From the NCBI GenBank assembly GCA_030050125.1, contig JASIJN010000542.1:1-12081 (forward strand): a stretch of DNA of 12,081 bases. Direction: 5' to 3'. How positions within the stretch are numbered: position 1 is the first letter of the stretch; every line of letters begins with the position of its first letter. The position numbers were made by a program, and so were the translations under genes. The notes under the pieces are model-generated. The model was not told where the DNA came from and made no database searches. It was given only the letters and a program-made list of their open reading frames with translations. Source of the DNA: Streptosporangiaceae bacterium (lineage in GTDB: Bacteria; Actinomycetota; Actinomycetes; Streptosporangiales; Streptosporangiaceae). Positions 5,863 to 12,081 of this stretch are shown piece after piece.

Positions 5863-7752
5863 TCAGCTCACCCGGACCGGCTCGCCCAGATAGTGGGCAC
5901 CGGTCTCGTGGTTGTCGAGGTGGTCATAGAAGCCGACCCTGGACCGGAACAGGTACCGCGTCGGGCACACCCGCGGAGCCGCTTCGCGGTGGGTCCCGGC
6001 CCAGCCATCCAGGATCCCGGCCACGTCGTACTGGAAGAGCTCCGGCTCGTCGCTCACGTAGTACTCCTGGCCGTCCTCCTTCTCCACATGCCATCCCGAT
6101 GTCGGCGGAGCGCCCGGCTCGACGTACAGCGGGCGGCACCAGGACTCGAAGCGATAAAGCTCGGCGGCGAAGGGCTGCCAGTCGGCGGGAAAGAGCGGCA
6201 CCATGGCGCCGGTCCACCACCGGTGCATCAGGCCCTCCAACGCCGGGCTGGTGTAGAGCGTGCGCAATCCCGCGGCTATCGCGGGCGACTCGGCGATCAC
6301 CGGTATCAGATCGTTGATCTCGGCGGCCACCGCCTCCGCCGAATGCTCGAAGGCCTCCAGCACGGAGGCGATGATCTGCGATTGGGTCAGGCCGGACAGA
6401 TGCCTGGCCGGCCGCCAGAGGTGCCGGAAGTACTGGTTCTCGCCAAGGATCCGCGCCCAGAACATGAACCGCTGCATCCTGAGGTTGTCGGCTATCGTCG
6501 CGGACCGGCTGGCCAGGACGTACTCGAAGTCGTCCGTCTCGCCGCGGACGGTCACGAAGCCGTGCTGCTCCCTCCGGTCCATGTAGTCGGTGTTGGGCAG
6601 CAGCAGCAGCGGATAGATCGCGATACGAGCCACCTTCTCGGCCAGCCGGTCGAAGCCCTCGAGGAACGACTCCACGGTCTCGCCCGGCGCCCCCCAGATG
6701 AGCTCCGCGTAGCAGTCGAGGCCCTCGTGCTTGAGCCAGGCGACCAGGCTCTCCCACTTGTTCACCTTCATGTTCCGCCGGGACATGTCCAGCAGAGCCT
6801 CCTCGGAGAGGGTCTGCAGGGCCAGGGTGAACGAGCTTTTGAACCCGTGCCTCTTGAGATCCTTGACGATGCCGTAGAAGCGCTCGGATTTGTTCTTCGC
6901 CCAGCTCGTCTCCAGCGCGCGCGGATATCCGCGGCGCTCCCGTACCTTGATAAGGTCTTCGACGAACTCGTGGTCGGCTTCCAGAAGGCCGAAGTTCGAG
7001 TCGCAAAGAACCAGGGTCGGCACCTCGTGAAAACCTAAAAAGTCGATTTCCTCGGCCAGGCGCTCCCTCGAGAACGAGCGCATCCGCTGCCCGACCGCGC
7101 CACCCCAGTAGCAGAAAGAGCACTTGTAGGGGCAGCCCCGGTTGGTCTCCATGAGCGCCACGTCGTACGGGAAGTTGCCAGCCGCGTCGCGCATGGTGAG
7201 GGCGCCGGTGAGCAGGGGCGAGGGGATGACGTCCAGATCTTCGATCCTGGGCCGGTCCTCGGTGGTCACGACCGATCCGTCCGGGCCGCGGAACGTGACG
7301 CCCTGGACCGCGGGGAACTCCAGCGCGCCGGGATCTTCCAGCAGCGAGCGGATGAGGTCGCGGAAGGTGAACTCGCCCTCCCCGTCGACGACCGCGTCGA
7401 CCGCGGGCATCTCACGCAGCACGCGCCGGCCTTGATGGGCGACGTGCGTGCCGCCGAAGACGACCACACCGGCCCTGTTGAGCTGCTTGAAGGTCTCGGC
7501 CAGGCAGCCGAACCTCCGGTAGTTCCAGCCGAAGACCGAAAAGGCGAGGACGTCGGGCATGGCCTCGCTGAAAAGCCGCCGGGTCATCTCCGGGAGGGTC
7601 GCGCCGCCGCGGAAGTTACAGATGGTCGTCGTCGTCGCGGGCCCTAGGTCGGCGTCCGCGTCGAGAACCGTCTTGAGATAGCCGGCCGCGAGCGGCATCG
7701 AGTCGAGCGGCATATCCCAGGCGCCCTGCTGAACAATTGTGATGCGTAGCAT
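5863..7752 (-). CDS. B12-binding-domain radical SAM enzyme (class B-like), 629 aa
   Basis: Residues 1-135 resemble a cobalamin-binding Rossmann domain: MLRITIVQQG, PDVLAFSVFGWN, VVVFGGTHVAHQG (GGTHV 100-104) and AVVDGEGEFTF (GEGE 124-127). The DxHxxG motif is absent, as in BchE-like members. The radical SAM core follows, with RGCPYKCSFCYWGG giving C207, C211 and C214 for the 4Fe-4S cluster, then WGAPGET (353-359). About 210 further residues, rich in Trp and Tyr, match nothing I recognise. Relatives methylate unreactive carbon or phosphorus, or make or contract rings; which applies here is unknown. ATG 7750-7752 was chosen because AAGGA lies nine bases upstream and the B12 fold starts there; a GTG at 7851 would add an unlikely Pro/Gly leader. 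It lies between exporters, downstream of the NRPS. Confidence 0.88.
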   Translation of the reverse strand: MLRITIVQQGAWDMPLDSMPLAAGYLKTVLDADADLGPATTTTICNFRGGATLPEMTRRLFSEAMPDVLAFSVFGWNYRRFGCLAETFKQLNRAGVVVFGGTHVAHQGRRVLREMPAVDAVVDGEGEFTFRDLIRSLLEDPGALEFPAVQGVTFRGPDGSVVTTEDRPRIEDLDVIPSPLLTGALTMRDAAGNFPYDVALMETNRGCPYKCSFCYWGGAVGQRMRSFSRERLAEEIDFLGFHEVPTLVLCDSNFGLLEADHEFVEDLIKVRERRGYPRALETSWAKNKSERFYGIVKDLKRHGFKSSFTLALQTLSEEALLDMSRRNMKVNKWESLVAWLKHEGLDCYAELIWGAPGETVESFLEGFDRLAEKVARIAIYPLLLLPNTDYMDRREQHGFVTVRGETDDFEYVLASRSATIADNLRMQRFMFWARILGENQYFRHLWRPARHLSGLTQSQIIASVLEAFEHSAEAVAAEINDLIPVIAESPAIAAGLRTLYTSPALEGLMHRWWTGAMVPLFPADWQPFAAELYRFESWCRPLYVEPGAPPTSGWHVEKEDGQEYYVSDEPELFQYDVAGILDGWAGTHREAAPRVCPTRYLFRSRVGFYDHLDNHETGAHYLGEPVRVS

Positions 7753-7860
7753 GCTCCGTGATCCTTCGAGCCCGAAACGGCCTCCCGGCCCTTCGACGGG
7801 ACCCCCCGATGGGTACGTGCTCGGCGAGGGCGCGGCCAGCGGCCACGGCACCGGACATTG
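7753..7860 (-). other. 108-bp intergenic gap between MFS and radical SAM genes
   Basis: The gap is long for an operon but shows no clear promoter. Near its downstream end (minus strand) is AAGGA, the ribosome binding site of the radical SAM gene. The radical SAM frame stays open across the gap, which is unsurprising at this GC content, and its codons there look non-coding. Confidence 0.4.
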
Positions 7861-9138
7861 CTAGGAAGGCTCGGCTACCGCCAGGGCAGCGCTGTCACCT
7901 TTCCTCGGCAGCGATGCGCTTCTCACCTCCTTGCTCATGCTGACGACGATCGCCAGGCAGACCAGCCATGCTCCCAGAACGACGGCGCTGAGGCGGGCCC
8001 CGAGCCATTCGATGAGGAAGCCGCTGGCAATGGCGCCGAGAGACTGGGCGCCGTACGTCGCGATCTGCACCGAACTCTCTACTCGCCCGCGCATCGAGTC
8101 GGGCGTCGCGAGCATCCGGTAATTCCCGAGCATGAGCTCGTAGATCGGTGCGACGAATTCTTCCACGGTGGCGATAAGGCCAATTATCACCGCACTGGGC
8201 GCGATGGCATACAGGGGGAAGACCATCGCCTCGACCCACAGCATGCTGAGCGTGACCGTGCCGAACGTGAAGCGCTTCTCAGCCCAGCCGGCCGTCACGT
8301 TACCCAAGAGCGCGCCCACGCCCGCGGCGGCGAAGATGCCGCCGATGCCCGCCGCCGGAGTGTGCAGGCGTTCCGCCAGCAGCACTATGACCAGGTAGCC
8401 TGCCCCGTACCGCAGGCTGTCGGCGCTGCTCACCATCGTGACAATGCGCACCAGTTTCTGGTTCCACAGCCAGCGCAAGCCCGCGGTGATGTCATGCCAG
8501 ATATCCTGCGCGGACTCCGCCGCATCCTGGTCTGGGCTTTCCTGAAAGTCCTTCTTGATCAGGCGCAGGGTGACCGCGGAGACCGCGAACGACACCGCAT
8601 TGACCGCGAACGGGATGGCGCGGGCTATCGCGAACAGCGATCCTCCGATCACCCCACCGGAAATGCGGACGACTTCGCCAGCGGTCTGACCCTGCCTCAG
8701 ACCGTCGATCAACTGCGCCGGGCCGGTCACGTTCGGCAGTGCCGACGTGCCGGCCGCATCGAAAAACGTGCCGAGTACGCTCGAGGCCGCGGCGACGACG
8801 TAGATCTGCGGCATCGCGAGCCGGCCCAGCCACAGTGCCACCGGGATGGTGCCAACCAGGATCATTTGCCCTATATCGCACCATATCATGATCTTTTTGC
8901 GATCCCAGCGGTCGGCGAGGGCACCGGCGAACAACCCGAAGACTATGGACGCGATGGCGCTCAGGCCGAGGACTATTCCAGCCTGCGCCGGGGAGCCCGT
9001 GAGGGACAGGACGAGCAGTGAAAGGGCAAGATACTGCACGCTGCTGCCGATACTCGAGATGATGTCGCCGCCCTGAAACAACAGGTAATCTTTGTTGTGC
9101 CACAACGGTGACCAGCGAATTTTACCGCGTTTCTGCAT
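7861..9138 (-). CDS. MFS exporter of the MefA/EntS type, 12 TM
   Basis: A 425-aa transporter. It opens KIRWSPLWHNKDYLLFQGGDI, the family-typical soluble start before TM1. It has motif A as GALADRWDRKK (72-82) and PNVTGPAQLIDGL after TM4, a hallmark of this exporter group, whose members export macrolides and the siderophore enterobactin. Hydrophobic segments fit 12 helices with a hydrophilic central loop near 205-225 (KKDFQESPDQDAAESAQDI). The start is ATG 9136-9138 with GGAG nine bases upstream; TTG 9144 would leave only three. It lies 94 bp behind the NRPS, so export of the NRPS product is the natural inference. At about 52-58% GC in lines I counted, it is clearly less GC-rich than the A-domain region. 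Confidence 0.92.
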   Translation of the reverse strand: MQKRGKIRWSPLWHNKDYLLFQGGDIISSIGSSVQYLALSLLVLSLTGSPAQAGIVLGLSAIASIVFGLFAGALADRWDRKKIMIWCDIGQMILVGTIPVALWLGRLAMPQIYVVAAASSVLGTFFDAAGTSALPNVTGPAQLIDGLRQGQTAGEVVRISGGVIGGSLFAIARAIPFAVNAVSFAVSAVTLRLIKKDFQESPDQDAAESAQDIWHDITAGLRWLWNQKLVRIVTMVSSADSLRYGAGYLVIVLLAERLHTPAAGIGGIFAAAGVGALLGNVTAGWAEKRFTFGTVTLSMLWVEAMVFPLYAIAPSAVIIGLIATVEEFVAPIYELMLGNYRMLATPDSMRGRVESSVQIATYGAQSLGAIASGFLIEWLGARLSAVVLGAWLVCLAIVVSMSKEVRSASLPRKGDSAALAVAEPS

Positions 9139-9232
9139 CGTCAACGACTCCAGGGCTTCTCCGGAATGCCGTTACCAGTCATCCATCGCGCGTTGTGGAC
9201 CTGCCCGTACCGTTCACCTCGCATTTCTGGCC
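9139..9232 (-). other. 94-bp gap between NRPS and MFS exporter
   Basis: It contains GGAG nine bases before the exporter ATG, the probable ribosome binding site. No convincing hairpin or promoter was seen, so NRPS and exporter may share a transcript. Confidence 0.4.
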
Positions 9233-12081
9233 CTACCTGAGGGCGGCCGGACGAGTGCAGGTTGCGAAAAACATGCGGAGCGTTTCATCGTCCACCCGGG
9301 GCCCGACAACAAGCTCGCCGAAGTCCGCCGGATCCGGATAAGGAGCTGAGTTTTCGCCCACGTAGTCGTCGGACCAGGGCCTATCGAGGCCGTGAATGCT
9401 GAGTACGACTTCGTGTTCGGCGGTGGCGACATTCCGTACAGCATCTACCCACTCGCCTGTCGGCATTACCGTGAGCTCGATTCCCGACCGCTGGGCCAGC
9501 CGGATGACCTCGAGCCAGCATACCTTCTCCGACGTCACGACGGAGAACGGTCCTCCGCCGGGCCGCCGCAGGCCCACGTCGATCACCAGTCGCGCGGCGT
9601 GGTCCACCGGTATCCACATCTCCTCGAAATCGAAGCTTGGTGCCATCCCGATCTGCAAGATCATTCGCAGCAGTTTCAGCACCGCGTCTCGCTGGTTGCC
9701 TTGTCCGGTTCTGGAGTCGATGGAAAGCCGCGGCATGCGGAATATAGCGGTCGGAACACCCAGCGCGTGCGCCTTGAATACCTCCTGCTCCGCGAGACGC
9801 TTGCTAATGACGTAACCATTCCCCGGGTTGTCCCCGAGTTCCGCGTCGGTGGAAATGTAATTCATGCTCTTGAGCGTGGCCGTGGTGGCCAGCTTGATCA
9901 GCTCCCTGGTGCTGTCGACGTTCGCCGCCCTGATCTGCTCGACCTGCAGCAGCAGATTGACCTGGGCGCCGTTGTGGTAGATGACATCCACCGTCTCGGC
10001 CAGGCGGGAGTAGTCCGCGGCCCCGATGCCCAGACGGGGCTGAGCCAGGTCTCCGGGCACCACCGTGATGCGATGCGCCACGTCCGGCACCCACCTGTCG
10101 AACCGGGTGAGGTTCCGCCGGATGCGTTCCAGTCCGTGTCGCGGGTCATTGGCTCGCACCAGGCAGGAGACGTGAATGCCTGGCCGGCTCAGCAGGCCGT
10201 GAAGCAGGAAGGCGCCGAAATATCCCGTTGCTCCGGTGAGCAGGATGTGCCGGCCGGCGTCCGCGGCGGCGCCGGGCCGCGGCGCCGGCAAGGCCGTCGC
10301 CTGGACCAGGTCGGGCCGCTCGGCGCCGTTGTGGCCGGCGCTGACCGCGTCCGCCGTGACCGGTGCGACGCCGTCGCCGCCGGGCGCCGGCTCGCCGTCC
10401 GCCAGCGGGCCGGAGTCGAGAGCCTGCGCCAGCAGGGCAACGGTGGGGTAGGCGAACACGAGGCCTACCGGCACGTCGGCGGCGAGAGCCTTCCTCAGGT
10501 TGAGGGCTATCCTGGCCGCGAGCAAGGAGTGTCCGCCGAGGTCGAAGAAGCTGTCGTCGACGCCGACGCTGGACAGGCCGAGCACCTCGGCGAACAGGTC
10601 GCACAGCAGCGCCTCGCGCGGCGTCCGCGGCCCGGCGTCGGCCCGTGCCCCGGCGCCGAAGTCCGGGGCGGGCAGCGCGGCCCGGTCCAGCTTGCCATTG
10701 GGCGTGACCGGGAGCCGGTCCATGGGCACGAACGCCGACGGCACCATGTACCCGGGCAGGCTGCCGGCCGCGTACGCCCGCAGTTCCCCGGCGGGCACCG
10801 GCTGCGCGCCGGCCGCGACAACGTAGGCCACCAGGATCAGGTCGCCGCCCTCGGCGGGCCGCGCCGCCACGGCGACGTGGGCCACGTCGGGGTGGCGGGC
10901 CAGGACGGTCTCGACCTCGCCCGGCTCGACCCGGAACCCGCGTATCTTGACCTGGTCGTCGGCGCGGCCGGCGAACTCCAGCACCCCGTCGCGACGCCAC
11001 CTGGCCAGGTCCCCGGTCCGGTACATCCGCGCCCCGGCCGCGGTGAACGGGCAGGCCACGAACCGCTCAGCGGTCAGCCCGGGCCGCCCCAGATAGCCCC
11101 GGGCCACCCCGGCGCCCGCCACGTACAACTCCCCCGCCACCCCGGCCGGCACCGGCCGCAGCCACTCGTCGAGCACGAACGCCTGGGTATTCCAGACCGG
11201 CCGGCCAATCGGCACCTGTCCGCGGGGAAGATCCCCCAGCCGGTCGATCTCGTGCCAGGCACACTCGACCGTTACCTCGGTGGGCCCGTAGGCGTTGACG
11301 ATCGCCACCGCCGGATGCTGCTCGCGCCACTCGACGAGGGACGATCCCATGAGCGGCTCGCCGCAGAGCAATAGCTGTTCGGACGGGGTGAACGCGGCCG
11401 GGAACTCGGCCAGCAGGGTGAGATGACTGGGCGTGACCTTGAGAAAGGTGCATTCCGTCCCGTCCGTGACCTCGGGCTCGACCGCGGGCCGGGCCGCGGC
11501 GTCAATGCCAAGGTCGGCCACCCGGATCTGGCCGCCCGCCACCAGCGGCGAGAACAGCGCGGTGATCGTGAAGTCGAAAGATATCGACGAGTGCAGGATC
11601 GTCGTCCCGCGCACCGCCGGGTACGCATCGACCGACCACAGCAGATAGTTGGTCAGGGCCCGATGGGAGATAACGGTGCCCTTGGCCGCGCCGGTCGAGC
11701 CGGACGTGTAGATGACGTACGCGGCGTGGCTGGGCCCGGTCTCGGCCTTGCGCTCGGCCGCCGAGATGGCTTCGCCCGAGAGGCTGGCCAGCTCACCCCG
11801 CAGGGCGGGGTCGTCAAGCAGCAACTGGCGGGTGCTCGCACCCGAGCCCTGCAGGCCCGAGCGGCTGCTGGTGATCAGGCACCCCGGCGCCGCGTCGGCC
11901 AGCATGAAGTCGAGCCTGGCCGCGGGGTAGGCGGGGTCGACCGGGAGGTACGCCGCCCCGGCCTTCAGCACCCCCAGCAGGGCGACGATCAGCCGGTCCG
12001 AGCGGGTCAGCGCGACGGCGACGACGTCTTCCGGCCCGACGCCCTGCCCGATCAGGTACCAGGCGAGCCGGTTCGCCCGGG
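9233..12081 (-). CDS. NRPS: adenylation - carrier - terminal thioester reductase (partial, N-terminus outside window)
   Basis: 948 codons are visible, numbered here from the right edge; the frame enters open inside the A domain (RANRLAWYL). A domain: [11 protein letters not shown] (124-134), [10 protein letters not shown] (about 167-176), [10 protein letters not shown] (262-271), [29 protein letters not shown], and PNGKLDR with K463. Carrier: [13 protein letters not shown] with phosphopantetheine serine S518. A 50-residue Ala/Pro linker leads to a Lys2-like reductase: LTGATGYFG (614-622) for NAD(P)H, NYISTD, and YVISK with Y756 and K760. Release would be reductive, giving an aldehyde or alcohol. 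Pocket residues by hand alignment to GrsA are D169 F170 T173 K214 L237 C239 A263 V271 E272 K463; no substrate can be named, although D-x-T-K resembles Asp/Asn codes. Any condensation domain is out of view. Confidence 0.95.
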   Translation of the reverse strand, partial: RANRLAWYLIGQGVGPEDVVAVALTRSDRLIVALLGVLKAGAAYLPVDPAYPAARLDFMLADAAPGCLITSSRSGLQGSGASTRQLLLDDPALRGELASLSGEAISAAERKAETGPSHAAYVIYTSGSTGAAKGTVISHRALTNYLLWSVDAYPAVRGTTILHSSISFDFTITALFSPLVAGGQIRVADLGIDAAARPAVEPEVTDGTECTFLKVTPSHLTLLAEFPAAFTPSEQLLLCGEPLMGSSLVEWREQHPAVAIVNAYGPTEVTVECAWHEIDRLGDLPRGQVPIGRPVWNTQAFVLDEWLRPVPAGVAGELYVAGAGVARGYLGRPGLTAERFVACPFTAAGARMYRTGDLARWRRDGVLEFAGRADDQVKIRGFRVEPGEVETVLARHPDVAHVAVAARPAEGGDLILVAYVVAAGAQPVPAGELRAYAAGSLPGYMVPSAFVPMDRLPVTPNGKLDRAALPAPDFGAGARADAGPRTPREALLCDLFAEVLGLSSVGVDDSFFDLGGHSLLAARIALNLRKALAADVPVGLVFAYPTVALLAQALDSGPLADGEPAPGGDGVAPVTADAVSAGHNGAERPDLVQATALPAPRPGAAADAGRHILLTGATGYFGAFLLHGLLSRPGIHVSCLVRANDPRHGLERIRRNLTRFDRWVPDVAHRITVVPGDLAQPRLGIGAADYSRLAETVDVIYHNGAQVNLLLQVEQIRAANVDSTRELIKLATTATLKSMNYISTDAELGDNPGNGYVISKRLAEQEVFKAHALGVPTAIFRMPRLSIDSRTGQGNQRDAVLKLLRMILQIGMAPSFDFEEMWIPVDHAARLVIDVGLRRPGGGPFSVVTSEKVCWLEVIRLAQRSGIELTVMPTGEWVDAVRNVATAEHEVVLSIHGLDRPWSDDYVGENSAPYPDPADFGELVVGPRVDDETLRMFFATCTRPAALR

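Noticed and set aside
7753..7851. N-terminal extension of the radical SAM protein from a GTG at 7851.
   Set aside because: The 33 extra residues are Pro/Gly/Ser-rich and precede the B12 fold; ATG 7752 has a well-placed AAGGA.
9139..9144. TTG start for the MefA/EntS-like transporter.
   Set aside because: GGAG would lie only three bases upstream, against nine for ATG 9138.
9392..11374. A 660-codon + strand frame antisense to the NRPS.
   Set aside because: It has no recognisable domain, while the minus strand carries a complete series of adenylation, carrier and reductase motifs.
1..12081. CRISPR array, tRNA or rRNA genes, insertion sequences, attachment sites.
   Set aside because: No regularly spaced repeats, cloverleaf-like sequence, transposase or integrase frames, or terminal inverted repeats were seen; the only tandem repeat is the 15-bp coding one at 35-94.

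Overview
The window is very GC-rich DNA (about 60-88% in the 60-base lines I counted by hand). It has actinomycete-type genes, including a TetR regulator, DHA2 and MefA/EntS-type MFS exporters, a CaiB/BaiF CoA-transferase, a DUF3533 membrane protein and an NRPS. Start codons include GTG, and two genes look leaderless. I infer a filamentous actinobacterium; nothing seen fixes the genus. No RNA gene, transposase, CRISPR array or origin was recognised.

Left part (1-3872). The window opens in the last codons of an unidentified + strand frame that ends in a 15-bp tandem repeat encoding Val-Leu-Pro-Glu-Pro. It runs convergently into the 3' end of a tetR gene (-). Divergent from tetR is a two-gene + strand operon: a 14-TM DHA2 (EmrB/QacA-like) exporter joined by an ATGA overlap to a CaiB/BaiF-type CoA-transferase. 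The 99-bp tetR/exporter gap holds an imperfect 24-bp palindrome that overlaps the -35 elements I assign to both promoters, so it is the obvious TetR operator. The CoA-transferase appears to have its two family halves in swapped order.

Middle (3873-4316). A 444-bp gap between convergent operons holds one possible small gene of 114 codons with a C-terminal CxC...CxxH motif, plus short GC palindromes.

Right part (4317-12081, all -). In transcription order: the 3' part of an NRPS (adenylation - carrier - terminal thioester reductase; its 5' end is outside the window), a 12-TM MFS exporter, a B12-binding-domain radical SAM enzyme of 629 aa, and a DUF3533/YhgE-like membrane protein. This looks like the end of a biosynthetic gene cluster. 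An amino acid is activated, loaded on the carrier and released reductively as aldehyde or alcohol. The radical SAM enzyme would tailor the product or a precursor, the MFS protein would export it, and the DUF3533 protein may help with export or self-protection. I do not recognise the cluster as a characterised pathway. The A-domain specificity residues as I aligned them (D-F-T-K-L-C-A-V-E-K) match no code I can name. Base composition falls from about 70-88% in the A-T part to about 52-63% in the distal reductase region and the MFS gene, which suggests a mosaic origin.
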